64,000 nucleotides of DNA from Armatimonadota bacterium. GTDB lineage: Bacteria > Armatimonadota > Zipacnadia > Zipacnadales > UBA11051. The number at the start of each line of letters is the position of its first letter. Position 1 is the stretch's first letter. The translations under genes were made by a program, and so were the position numbers. The DNA lies in assembly GCA_013178155.1 (NCBI GenBank), contig JABLXH010000026.1, forward strand, positions 1 to 64,000, given 5' to 3'. Under the pieces are notes generated by a model. That model did no database searches. It saw only the letters and a program-made list of their open reading frames with translations, and had not been told where the DNA came from. This document shows, in pieces, positions 8,668-19,821 of the stretch.

Positions 8668-9880
8668 TCATGGTGCGAGCGAGAGCGTCAGCCCCCTTGC
8701 GGCAAGCCGCACACTGCACGCGCCGGCAAGGACCCCGGCTGCGTCGCGAGCAAGCGCCATGGCCAGATCACTGCCGGGGAGCGCCTCGCTCCACGGCGGA
8801 TGAACCTCGCGCCCCCAGGATGCCGTGTCGGTCGGGTCCGGCCACCAGCGGCCACGCTCCCCCCAAAGCCACAGGTACTCATCGGCGGTCGCCAGCGCGA
8901 CTTGCAGGCTATCCTGCAACCGCAGGACCCGCGCCCCTCCCCTGCCATCGACGAACCACGGTGAGGTTTCCAGCACGTTGTACCCATCCACATAGAGACC
9001 GAGGCCGATCTGTGCCTGCGCGCGGAACCTGGCGCGCAGCTCGGGCGCAACGAATCGCTGTCCGCCTACCTCTAGTCGCACCGCCGCGGTCTGGAGTTGC
9101 GAGAGCTCACTGAAGGTGTACGCCGACTCGGTACCGTCCACGATGGTGACAGAAGGCGTGGACGCCGCCAACATGCCTTCCACGAAGGCCGGCAGCAGGC
9201 CGTAGATGTCTACCTCAAGCCGGGCTCCCGCCGCGGCTTCAGGGTCGCCCGGCAACCCACCGTAGATGAAGTACGTGGGTACGGCGATGTCGGGGTGCTC
9301 GGCGGCTACCGCCGCCACCAACTCGCGACCCCGTCGCCGCGCCTGTTCCTGGTAGTCCGCGAAGCTGTGTCGGTCGCGCTGAGGCTGGGCGTCAAACATG
9401 AACTAGGAAGTCTCGCTGAAGGGCTGGTTATAACGCTCCGGGTCGAACAGGATGCTCTTCAGATTGCCCTGCCGGGCAAGCCAGGCGGCGATGCGCCAGT
9501 GGTCCTCGATGTTTTCCCAGGCTGGATCGTCGAACCAGTCCATGCCGCCAGGACTGGCGAGGAGGTTCAGGAAGTTGCTCTTTAGACGGGTCGGTCGCAG
9601 GGCCTGCGGGTCCGCGAGCGGCTGCGCGAACCACTCGCGCTACCACTTCGCATTGTTGGAGGCACGCCGGAAGGGGCACGCACCGGTGCTTTCCTGCGGT
9701 TCCGGGATGCGTACCTCAAGAACCACCCCGTCGAAGGGCTGCTGCTCCATCGCGGCCGGGTCGCGGCACGGGGTTGTCCCAGCCCGAGGCGATCAGCTTC
9801 TTGTCCTGTGCGTACGTGCAGGTCGCAACTGCGGGAAACAGCGCGGCGGCGAGGGCCGCCCGAAGGCAGTGTCTCTGCAT
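8668..9880 (-). pseudogene. Decayed secreted protein gene (family unknown)
   Basis: Signal-peptide start MQRHCLRAALAAALFPAVATCTYAQDKKLIASGWDNP (9880), frameshift, then continuous frame interrupted by TAG at 9640-9642 (NNAKW*REWFAQP) and TAG at 9403-9405 (NQPFSETS*FMFDAQPQ). Confidence 0.75.
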
Positions 9881-10009
9881 GATGGTCTCCTTCATCCGGC
9901 GGTGCACCGTCTGTAACCAGAAGCAGTGCCCCAACGGCCCCGGCGCGCGGCCAGCTTTCACGTACCCCTTACCTTCTCTAACTCAGCGGTGACTGCGCCG
10001 CCGTTACCT

Positions 10010-11480
10010 CTGTCACAGGTCACGGGCAGACAGCCGGATCGCCCAGTCTCCCCGCGGCGCGGTCAGGGCCACCTACCCCGGCCCCATGTCCTCCAGGGGA
10101 GTGGTACTCATGTTCCAGGTGTCAATGGCGTCGGCTCCGTAGGGCTGCTCGCCCGGGAGCACCACGGAAAGCGTCCCCGACTGCTGAAAGTGGTACAGGT
10201 GGTACTCGCCGGGGCGGCCCAGGCCGCTGACGCCCGGCGGCAGGTCATGCAGCGGGACGAGCGCCTCGAAAGGCGAGGCTTCAGCCATCACCTGCTTGGG
10301 GAAGGCAATGCGAGCGGGGCTTTCCCGTGCAGTACCCCGCCCTTGGACCACCACAGGATCTCCTCCGGGTGCAGGTACGTCTCAGCGTGGCCCACGTAGC
10401 AGCCGCCCATGGTGCCCAGCCAGAAACAGCGGGCCATCTCGGGGGCCTTCAGGTACCCCCACTCGCGGGGGACATTGCCCTCGTAGCGGCACTCATCGAA
10501 CAGGATCGGCTTGCAGTACTGCTCGCGCCATTGCTGCATGGAGGCGAAGTCAGAGCTCTGGATGCTGCAGTGGGCTACCCAGGGCTTCATGTGGTCATAC
10601 CACCGCACGCAGTTGTGGATTCCGCGGAGGTGTCCGTAGGGATCGGCTGCTTGCACAATCTGGAAAAACCGGTCCCATTCTGCGTCCTTCTTGATTTCCA
10701 TGATGTCAAACTCGTTAGCAGGTGACCACCAAACATTGCGGAACGCGGCGAGGCGGGCCACGGCATAGTGCAGGTAGCGGTCGTGGTCTTCAGCGTCCAT
10801 GGAGGCGAAGCCCAAGCGGTCATCAGGATGGAACAGGATGATGTCGGCCTCAATCCCCGGGTCGCGCAGTTGCCGCCCCGGCCCTCAAAGTGCCGCCAGA
10901 AGTCCGGGTTGAAGCGCGAGAGGTTCCACTCGCGCAGCGGGTGGCCCTGATAGGGATACAGCAGTGGCTCGTTACGGTTGTACTCATACGCCTTCGGGAA
11001 GACGCACACGCGCAGCTTGTTGAAAGGGGCGCTCGCCAGCGTCTCGAGGGTCTGCTCTTGCAGGGCATCGCCCTGGTGCGCCCACGCGTAGCAGGTCGTC
11101 TCGATCTAGAAGTGCGGTGTGCCATCCGCATAGGCCAGATACCAGGTGTTGCGGGCCCTGACCGGGCCATGGTTATCCGGTGAAGCTGGGGTGCAGATGA
11201 AGGACCCGGTCCTGCCATCCAGCTCCGGGCGGTTGCTGATCGCGCGGTAGCTTCACTCACCGGGCTCACCGGGCATCAGGCGCAGCCGGTAGATGCCGTC
11301 GCCGTCATAGAACCCCTCGGGCCTCAGGACTCGCTCTCCCTGGCGGAACTCGCCCTGCAGACTGACATCCACAGACGGGTTGCCGTCGCGGGGCCCCTCC
11401 AGCGCCAACTCGAACACGTCCCATTGCTCCACGCTGCTGGCAGACACGGCAAGCCCTCCTTCTCCGGCTCCTGGCGCGCC
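10010..11480 (-). pseudogene. Decayed DUF5060-like glycoside hydrolase gene
   Basis: Fragments in one order: [77 protein letters not shown]; in-frame TGA at 11253-11255 and TAG at 11106-11108; frameshifts near 10840 and 10320. Confidence 0.75.
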
Positions 11481-11859
11481 CGGGTCACACACTGTGGTCG
11501 CAGGCCGGACAGGGCAGTTGGCGTCGCGAGGGCCGCAGGCCTGCCCGGCGGTGCGACCCTCTGGCGGACTGTCACTGCTCGGTTCCGTGAGCAACAGCGT
11601 CTAGGCATGGTGCCCAATGACTGAAGCGGCAGGCGATCACCCCTCTTGACCGCGATGGGGACGGGCGGATCAGCCGGCCCCAATGCCATCAGCTCTGCAA
11701 GGACGCCGATGCCTTCTTCCACCACCGCCAGGAACTGCCGCAACCTGCTGACGGCAGGCCGTGTGCCCGCCCCGCTGCCCATCAGAGCAGCACCCGGTGG
11801 GCCTGCGCCGACATCAGGACTGCTTCCCCGGAACGACGGACCGGTCCGCCACGTGTATA

Positions 11860-12077
11860 GCACGTATGACCGGGGAATGGTATATTACCCCGAGCACTCG
11901 GTTTCTGAAGGTCGCAGTCTCGACGCCACGCGGCGCATCCTTGTCTCCCCGTTCCCCGAAGACGGTGGAAGTGCGCTGTACTTGGCCGGCCACGAAGGGC
12001 CGCATGTGGACAACCGAACGGCGCGAGTGTACCGGCTACCGTTGACACTTACCGGTGGAGGCCCTGAACGGCCATGA
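11860..12077 (+). pseudogene. 3'-end relic of a gene (C-terminal fragment)
   Basis: Protein-like frame ...DATRRILVSPFPEDGGSALYLAGHEGPHVDNRTARVYRLPLTL ending just before the next gene start, with no matching upstream body. Confidence 0.4.
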
Positions 12078-14977
12078 GTCCTGCCACTGCACCCCTCGCA
12101 GCTTGCGCGCTTCTGATCCCTCTCTCCACGGCAGTCTGGGGGCAGGGCCAAGCCGTGCGGGCCCGCTACGTGCGAGTGGAGTCAGGGGCGAGCACCAGCT
12201 ACCTGCACTTCGCCGAGCTGGAGGTCTACGTCAAGGGCAGAAACATCGCCGCGGGCAAGCCGGCAACGGCCTCGTCGACGATGCCGCCATTCACTCCAGA
12301 CCGGGCGGTGGACGGCATCATCGGCTATGCGTGGGGGCCCGACGCCAGCTTCTGGTCGTCGGCAGGGGCCAAAGGTGGGGAGTGGTGGGAGGTGGATCTG
12401 GGCGAGGAGGTTGCCATCGACCGCCTGGTGCTGTACAACCGTCTGGACGCGGTCCCGGAGCGGCTGGAGGGTGCCGTGCTGGTGGCGCTGGCGGCGGACC
12501 GGCGGGAAGTATACCGAAGGCAACTGGACGGCAACACCGTCCCCATCGAGAGCGTGTTCGTCGAGAGAGAGGATCCGCCTGTGGACCTATCCGCGGAGTC
12601 GCTTGCCGAGCGGCGTAGCGAACTGAGCCCCGTCTTTTCCGCACCCTCGGACGATGCGGGCTACGTCATGCCCGTGGGCAGCGGAGACCTCTCGGCGATG
12701 CTGCGCTATGCGGATGCGTGGGAGGTTCATCTCTCGAAGACGGATTCCTTTGGTCCCGGCAACATCCTGTCACCCGGGCATGTGCAACTGGACTTCGGAT
12801 TGAGCAACGATCAGATCACGGACTTCGAGCAGCGCCTGGACCTGAACCGGGGATCGGTATCACTCGCGATCAAGACGCCGGAAGGCGGCATCACCGCCGA
12901 GTGCTGGGGGGTCAGGGGCGCAAATGCGCTGGTGGTGGATGTACGGGACACGCGCCCGGCACCGCAGGCGAAGGTGACATTCTCCATCTGGCGGCCCGGC
13001 ATGGACCTGTCGGTTGCGGATGGCGTGCTGCTGGCCCGGGAGGTGCACGACTGCGACGAGAGCGGGGGGCGGGTTGTCGATCCGGCGCGGGTGAGTCCGC
13101 AGGATCGCGTCTATGGGCTGGAAGTAGCCACAGCGCTCGCGGTGGGGGGCGACGCTGGGCTGCTTCAGGCCACGGGAGAGACCCGCGAAGCCGCAGGAAT
13201 CAAGACGGTCGCGCTCCGCCCAACTGTCGAGGGCAGCTATCGAGTACTCATTGCCTGTGCGACGAGCTATGACGGCAAGGCTCAGGCCGCGGCCCGGGGT
13301 GCCCTGGACAGCCTCCTGGCGAGCGACCTGAGCTGGGTTCGCTCGGAACAACTGGCCTGGTGGGATGAGTTCTGGACGGCCTCCTTCGTGGACTTGTACG
13401 GGCGGGACGCCGACCGTCTGACTCAGCTTTGGCATGTCACGCTGTACTCCTACGCGTCGGTGGGGGAGGGGCCCGTGCTGCCGAAGTTCAATGGCGGGCC
13501 GGGTCTGGTGCATGAGGATGACCGCTGCTGGGGCTGGGGCTACTGGTGGCAAAACACCCGGGAGCTGATCTGGCCGATGTACGCGGCCAATCATCTGCGG
13601 TATGCGCAAGACCACCTTGGCTTCTACGACCGCGCTTTCATGCACTACAAGCGCCGCACGGCGGATCAGGGCAAGCTGGGGATTCGCGTGTGGGAAGACG
13701 CGCTGCCCGCCAGGCCCGGCTCTGTAACGGCGGGGAAGGTCGTCTCGAGCTTCGACCCGCAGGCCCTGGCGGCGGCGCAGGCTGACCGGCGCATGCAGAG
13801 CGTGCCCTCGGGCTACAACGCCCGCAGCATGGCCCAGGGGGCGGAGCTGGTGCAGCTACTGTTTGACTGGGTCGCCTTCACCGGCGATGCCGGGTACCTG
13901 CGCACCGTGGTCGCGCCTTGGCTCAAGGAGGTTGTGCTGTTCTACCTGAGTTACCTGAAGCTGGAGGACGACGGCCTGTACCACATGACTCCATCGGACG
14001 CGCTGGAGATGTGGTGGGAAGTCCGGGACCCCATGACGGATATGTGTGCGGTGCGTTACTGCTTCTGGCAGGCCCTCAACCACGGCGCGGACTTCGGGTA
14101 TGAGCCGGAGTTCCTGCAAGCAATCCGCGAGCGACTGGATCGCCTGGCGCCGCTCCCGACGGGCCACATCAAGCGCCGGGCAGCGCGAGAAGGGGAAGTG
14201 CCCGCCGGACGTCCGGACTATGTCGGGCAGGCCGCGGACCTTGAGCCTGCGGATGACCAGTACGCGCCGATGGCGGCGTTCCTGGCCGATCCGTGCATCT
14301 ACAACATGGAGCAGCCAGAGCTATATGTGATCTTCCCCTTCGGCCTCGTGGACGCGACCGCGCCCGACGCCGACTACCAGAGGGCGCTACAGGCCTTCCG
14401 GGCCCGGCAGAACCCCAACTCCGCCGGCTGGTCTCAATGCGGCATCCAGGCCGCGCGTCTGCGCCTCCCGGACACCGTGGACGTCATTATGGACCATGTG
14501 CGCCGCCACCAGCTTTACCCCTACGGGGGCTGGGTTAATGTGGCAGCGCCGCTGAAGGGCTCGAAGCTGGGTCTGAGCGACGTGCCCTATTTCGACGCGG
14601 CGGGCGTGAACGTGACCGCCCTGCAAGAGTCACTGCTGCAGTCTCACGTCCGGACCAGTCCCGAACGGACGGACCCTCTGAGCGGTGGCCCCATCTGCAT
14701 CCTGCCGGCGGTGCGTGACGACTGGGCCGGGCGCTTCCGTCTACGGGCCCGTGGCGGCTTCCTGGTGAACGTCGAGTTCCAGGCGAGACGCAAGCCCACC
14801 GTGATCCGCATCGAGTCGGAGCGCGGCCAGACACTAAGACTGGAGAACCCGTTCGTGGAGTGCCGGGTGCTGCGCGACGGAGAGCAGGTCGCCGTCAGTA
14901 CACACCCGGTGGTCATCGTGCCAACTCGACCGGGGGAGCTTCTGGAGTTCGTTGGAGATGCGATGCGGAATCATTGA
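12074..14977 (+). CDS. Secreted glycoside-hydrolase-like protein with discoidin-type and DUF5703-like domains (GH95-like)
   Basis: 967 aa, signal peptide; F5/8C-like segment (YLHFAELEVYVKGRNIAAGKPATASS, GGEWWEVDLGEEVAIDRLVLYNR); DAGYVMPVGSGDLSAMLRYADAWEVHLSKTDSF; alpha/alpha-barrel-like C-terminus. Confidence 0.75.
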   Translation: MSPATAPLAACALLIPLSTAVWGQGQAVRARYVRVESGASTSYLHFAELEVYVKGRNIAAGKPATASSTMPPFTPDRAVDGIIGYAWGPDASFWSSAGAKGGEWWEVDLGEEVAIDRLVLYNRLDAVPERLEGAVLVALAADRREVYRRQLDGNTVPIESVFVEREDPPVDLSAESLAERRSELSPVFSAPSDDAGYVMPVGSGDLSAMLRYADAWEVHLSKTDSFGPGNILSPGHVQLDFGLSNDQITDFEQRLDLNRGSVSLAIKTPEGGITAECWGVRGANALVVDVRDTRPAPQAKVTFSIWRPGMDLSVADGVLLAREVHDCDESGGRVVDPARVSPQDRVYGLEVATALAVGGDAGLLQATGETREAAGIKTVALRPTVEGSYRVLIACATSYDGKAQAAARGALDSLLASDLSWVRSEQLAWWDEFWTASFVDLYGRDADRLTQLWHVTLYSYASVGEGPVLPKFNGGPGLVHEDDRCWGWGYWWQNTRELIWPMYAANHLRYAQDHLGFYDRAFMHYKRRTADQGKLGIRVWEDALPARPGSVTAGKVVSSFDPQALAAAQADRRMQSVPSGYNARSMAQGAELVQLLFDWVAFTGDAGYLRTVVAPWLKEVVLFYLSYLKLEDDGLYHMTPSDALEMWWEVRDPMTDMCAVRYCFWQALNHGADFGYEPEFLQAIRERLDRLAPLPTGHIKRRAAREGEVPAGRPDYVGQAADLEPADDQYAPMAAFLADPCIYNMEQPELYVIFPFGLVDATAPDADYQRALQAFRARQNPNSAGWSQCGIQAARLRLPDTVDVIMDHVRRHQLYPYGGWVNVAAPLKGSKLGLSDVPYFDAAGVNVTALQESLLQSHVRTSPERTDPLSGGPICILPAVRDDWAGRFRLRARGGFLVNVEFQARRKPTVIRIESERGQTLRLENPFVECRVLRDGEQVAVSTHPVVIVPTRPGELLEFVGDAMRNH

Positions 14978-15279
14978 GGGGCGAGGACGACGAGGAGGGC
15001 GAGCGGTCTCCTGTGTAGGCGGCTTGGGGGGCGGGTTATCTCTTTCGGCCTGTGTCGATGCCGGACGGGAATCATGCAGGGACAGAACGGACAACGCGCC
15101 GCGTCGCCCGGATTACGACAGTCGGTGTCGTCCCCGGGCAGCCGTATCCGCCGTCAGACAGCTGACCAAGGGCCGCGACCACGGGCAAGTGACCCCCGAC
15201 ACACCGCGGTTCACCGTCGGCCAGGAAGCCTGGACTCGCGGGCCCAGGGTGAAGGTCATGCCGCCGGGCGCATTCCCCT

Positions 15280-16593
15280 TCAGAACTCCCACGCTGCCCG
15301 CGCCGAACCGGTGGACAACACTTCCTCCAGGTAACACCCGGTCTGCGGCGTCAGCGTCTCGCCTCCGACCCCCTCGGTGCTGAAGGCCATGACGCGGTAA
15401 CAGAGGACGCTGTGCCATTGGCCATCTCGAAGGCGCACCACGGCCCCCACCGGATGATCGGCGAACCAGCTCGTCTTACCCGGCGGGGGGCCGAAGTCCG
15501 CGTCGCAGTCCCGGGTGATGACCGGCAGCTGGAACCTGTTGCGCTCCGCCGATAACGGCCAGATCGCCGAGATGTTGCGGAACCCCTTCGGGTGATTCGC
15601 GGCCAGGTACGGCGTCCCGTCCGCAGCGCGGTTCAGCACCATCGGCGCATTCGAACGCAGCTTCGGATCATGCAGCACCTCGCACCAGTTCTCTCCTGCG
15701 TCCGTGGAGCGCCACACCCGGACCGAGTTACCGTTTCCATCCCCGTCCCGGGCGGTGTAGAGCAGTGCCCCGTCGGCGTCGCGCACCAGACTTGGTTCGT
15801 ACCCGCCCGAGATGCCGTAGAAGACCACCGGCCGCCAGCCCCCCGATCCGCTGCACCAACGCGTCACCCCCGAGACGTTCCGGCGCCCGTCGCTCGCCAG
15901 GACCGGGTACAGCAGGTCTTCGCCGTCAGGAATGGCGCAGGTGATCCCGGGCCCCACCACCCGCCACGGCCCGTCGCCAATGAGCACGGGGTCGTCTGGC
16001 GCGCCAAGCTCCGCCTCCGTGACCGAGAACGTGACGCCGTCCCAGGCGAACTGGTAAACACACCACGACTGCTCGAACCGGTCATCCCACTTGAAGAAGC
16101 CCTCGTCATTGAGGTCGAAGTGCAGGACCTGGGAGACCCCGAAGCCGGTCCCGGCGGCGGGATGCTCCGTGCCATCGCCACGCTTCGCGCCCAGGGGCCA
16201 GAAGCCCGGGGTCACCGGATAGTGCACCGCAACCCGCCGCTTGCCCGTCTCCGGGTTGATGTCGATAGCGTTGCGAGCGCAGACAATCGGCGCCCGCGCT
16301 GCGACACTCGCAAGGTCGTCGAAGACCACGATGTCGCTGCCGTTCTCGAAGTCCCAGTGGCCTACTCCGACGGTCCGCACGTTCACCGCCACCGCTGCGG
16401 TGTGCGGACCAATCTGGAACACGAAGCCCAGCCCGTACCGGCAGGTCTGCCCTTCTGTTGACTCCGCCGGCTGGACCAGTGTCGGCCCAGACTTTGTCAC
16501 CCCGGTGATGGTCAGCCTGTCCGTGGGCGTCACGGCATCGTCCCCCTTGGCAAGGGTCGTGAGACACACCGCGAGCGCAGCGGCGAGGCGCAT
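15280..16593 (-). CDS. Secreted protein, sialidase/BNR-like propeller
   Basis: Start set at MRLAAALAVCLTTLAKGDD (16593); contains SVRVWRSTDAGENWCEVLHDP (Asp-box-like). Confidence 0.6.
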   Translation of the reverse strand: MRLAAALAVCLTTLAKGDDAVTPTDRLTITGVTKSGPTLVQPAESTEGQTCRYGLGFVFQIGPHTAAVAVNVRTVGVGHWDFENGSDIVVFDDLASVAARAPIVCARNAIDINPETGKRRVAVHYPVTPGFWPLGAKRGDGTEHPAAGTGFGVSQVLHFDLNDEGFFKWDDRFEQSWCVYQFAWDGVTFSVTEAELGAPDDPVLIGDGPWRVVGPGITCAIPDGEDLLYPVLASDGRRNVSGVTRWCSGSGGWRPVVFYGISGGYEPSLVRDADGALLYTARDGDGNGNSVRVWRSTDAGENWCEVLHDPKLRSNAPMVLNRAADGTPYLAANHPKGFRNISAIWPLSAERNRFQLPVITRDCDADFGPPPGKTSWFADHPVGAVVRLRDGQWHSVLCYRVMAFSTEGVGGETLTPQTGCYLEEVLSTGSARAAWEF

Positions 16594-16749
16594 GGCTGTC
16601 CAGTTCCCTCGCACGATATTGATGCGGAGCACGGCTATAGGTTCGCGACCAGCCGTTCGGTGTCCTACGCGCTCACATGGAGCAGCAGTTGCGCCAACAG
16701 CCCGCTGCACACTGGGCCATGACGTCCCATGAGCGTCATTGTTCCGGCT

Positions 16750-18097
16750 TGCTAACCGACAAGTTGGTCGAGACCAGAGCGGGGAGGCCGTACGCCGATG
16801 TGGACCTCACCAACGGGCGTATCGCTCTGCTCCGTCACGTCCTCTCCGGGGCCAAGGTCCACAACACGCATGTCGGCGCCGTATGCGTGCATCAACTGAA
16901 ACTCCCGCCGGTTGACGACGCTGTTGTTGACTGCCACCACAAGCTGCAGCGACTCCGGCCCCAGGATTGGCCGGAAGCCCTCCAGTTGGACGTCCCGCTC
17001 GCTGGAAGCGATCTGTACAACGCCCTCGTTCCTCCTTGCGCCTAGCAGGAAGGGAGCGACCTTCTCTAGCTCCGCGAAGCACTGGCCAAGGGCGTGGAGC
17101 TGGGAGGTCTCGCGCCACGTTTCAGTGCGGAGCGTGTACTTTCACGCTTGGTTGTTCCACTTCAGGGAGGGTTTGTCGTAGTAGCCGTAGTAGTGGTAGA
17201 AAAACACGCCGGTGGCGCCCTCCTGGATCGCCGCCCAGGTCTGCCAGGCGCAGAAGGCCGGGGTGGGCAGGTAGTAGCCAGCCATCCAGCGGAACCACGG
17301 TGGGCGACCAGTCCACACCTGGTTGGAGCCCATCCCCTGGGCGATGACCCAGAAGGCGGCATCACCGGATCGCGCGATGGCGTAGTAGTCCTTGCAGAAG
17401 CGTCGGTAAAGGCTCTGAGCGTAAGGCACATTGTCCGGGGCGCAGCGCGGGTCGCGGCCCAGTGGGTAGATGTCGGTGCTCACCACCGGCAACCTGTACA
17501 GTTGCACCGCCCTTTCGGCCGATGCGGTCTTGTTGAACAGCATCAGAGGCGGATGGTTTGAGCCCTCCTGGCGAACCAAAGCAACACGTAGTCTGCCAGC
17601 TCCTCCACGGCCGACGGCGGCATCTCCTCGCAAAGCCCCCACGCCAGCAGGCCCCAGCGGTCCCTGAACCGTGCCGCCCACTCCCGAACCAGAGGAACGA
17701 TCTCGTTCTCATGCCGCTGCTTGCGAGATTCCGCCGTGCCCACGTTCCACGGGAGGAAAAGCGGATGCCCCCCATCGGCCCAGTAGATGCGCACCCCTGC
17801 TTTCTCGCCCAGCGTCAGCAGCCGGTCCAGCTCGTCCGCGCTCAGACCGCCCCCGTTCATCCACCAGCAGTTCATGTGGTGTTCACGAAGATCGTCCAGG
17901 ACGAAGTTCCATGTCTGTTCACCGTAGCTGCCGCCGTAGACGCCCAGGGGAAAGAACTGCTAGATCGGCGGTATGGCACGTTCGGGCGCAGGTCGCTCGA
18001 GCCATGCGGGTCTGTGGTTGGCGACCTCATCGGGCACGTACGCAGCGCTGGCAGTCCCCCCGAGCGCAAGCAAGGCCCCGGCCATGGCGATCAACAT
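16750..18097 (-). pseudogene. Decayed glycoside hydrolase (beta-galactosidase-like) gene
   Basis: Start MLIAMAGALLALGGTASAAYVPDE (18097); in-frame TAG 17960-17962 (PPI*QFFPLGVYGGSYGEQTWNFV); frameshift near 17560; in-frame TGA 17142-17144 (KWNNQA*KYTLRTETW). Confidence 0.75.
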
Positions 18098-18279
18098 CGG
18101 CTAAGCCCCCTTTAGGTGGAATGAACGGCCATCGCCTGGTGGGCGCCCCGTCCTGGCCGCGCAGACGGTGCGTCTGGCGCTTACTGACACCGCCTTCTCG
18201 CCCTGGCGATCACCTGCCGCACGACGAGCGCACGGCGCCACTCTCCGGCCTCACCTCACGATGGCTTCCAGCGAATGTG

Positions 18280-19567
18280 TCATCGGTAAGCCCGACCTGA
18301 CGCCAGCTCGATCACGTACTCGTAGGCATTGGCCTTGAGCCAGTGGTCCGGCGATTCACCGTAGCGTGTCAGGTACGGTTCAATGGCGCCAGTCTGCGTT
18401 TTCTCGAACGCCGGGAAGTTCGACAACTGGAAGTACTCGTGGACTGTTTCCTGCTCGCCCTTGGTGTCTATGGTGGTGACAGTGTCCCTGATGAGTGCAG
18501 GCTCTGTCTCGTCCACCTCGGCGATGGCCAGTGGATTTCGGGGCATGTTGCCCTGCGGCGGCTCCGGGCAGATGTTCCCGATTCAGTACAGCTTCCCATT
18601 GGAGTGGCGCAGGAGCCGAGAGAACGTGCTCGGGGAGTAGAACTGCTCGCCGTCTGCGTAACGCCAGTCGCGCACTGGTCCCCAGGTGTATCCGCCGTCC
18701 TGGCTGATTGCCAGCCAGTGCCGGCCCGGCTGGGTGACCTGGACATCTCCCTCCGGGCAGAGAGACCTCTCCACATCCGTGCTGCCCCGCAGGCATAACC
18801 ACCCGGCCATCTGCGAGCTCGGCGATGGTGGGCTCCATCAGACCCCGCCCCGACCACTCCAGGGGCACGGTAGCCACGCCAGAGACCTCCCAGGCGTAAT
18901 CGCCCGTGCCCTACTCCCAGGTCCCGATCATGCACCGCACGCCGCACATGGTCTGCTCGTCACCGTAAGTGCTGACGGTGGCGCGACAACAGAAGGGGTA
19001 GAGCAGCTTCCCCGCCCGGGTCACGATGGCGGTGTATCCCCCATACATGCCATTGCGTTTGAGGTACCCGGGCTGGCCCCAGTCGGACTCGTCGAAGTCG
19101 TCGCCTTCCTCGAACCGCAACAGCCGCGGCGCGGTGAAGGTTCGCCCTTCGTTTTTCGAGATGCAGTAGAAGCCATGGTCGAAGTGGCGCTCTTCGCCCT
19201 CCCACCCGGCGGCCAGCGCCTCCGGGCCTGTGCCGACGAAGACCCTCTGGAAGTCGAAGCGCAAGTCGTGGTTGCGGAGTGGATCATGGCAGACCGCAGA
19301 CCAGAACTGCTCCAGCTCGAAATTGCCCTGCCGGGGGTTCTCCTGGGCGATGACCTCGAAGTCGCTGAAGGTCTCCCCGTAGTCATCCGATCGCCGCCTG
19401 GCCATGGAGACGCAGTAGTCGCTCTCGACCTCATAGGTGAGGCTCTCAGTTCGGTGCAGGCTCGACCCGCCCCACACATGGACGCTGACGGCGGGCACCT
19501 GGTACCGCCCCTCTTCGTCTTGCCTGTACGAGAAGTACATGGTCCTGCTGACCCGTCCCGGAGTCAT
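18280..19567 (-). pseudogene. Decayed sialidase/BNR-repeat gene
   Basis: Fragments RRSDDYGETFSDFEVIAQ, SKNEGRTFTAPRLL, SQDGGYTWGPVRDWRY; in-frame TAG 18911-18913, frameshifts between, TGA 18583-18585 (NGKLY*IGNICPEPP). Confidence 0.8.
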
Positions 19568-19821
19568 CGGTCCTCTCCTCGTATACCCACATGCTTCGTG
19601 CCATCCCGAGTCGCCTCAGTGCGCCGTTGCCGCGCGGCGGCTGAGGCTACTCACCATGTTGCCGACTGCTTCATCGATTGGAGGAAATCGCTTCCTCGCG
19701 TTCCCAACTTCGACCGCTGCGTTCCAGCTCGTGCATGCTGCCGCTTGCACGATGCTCGCGGGTAGTATCCTGGCATCGGCCACCAATCAAGCGAAGACGA
19801 CAACGACATCCCGGCGTGTGC

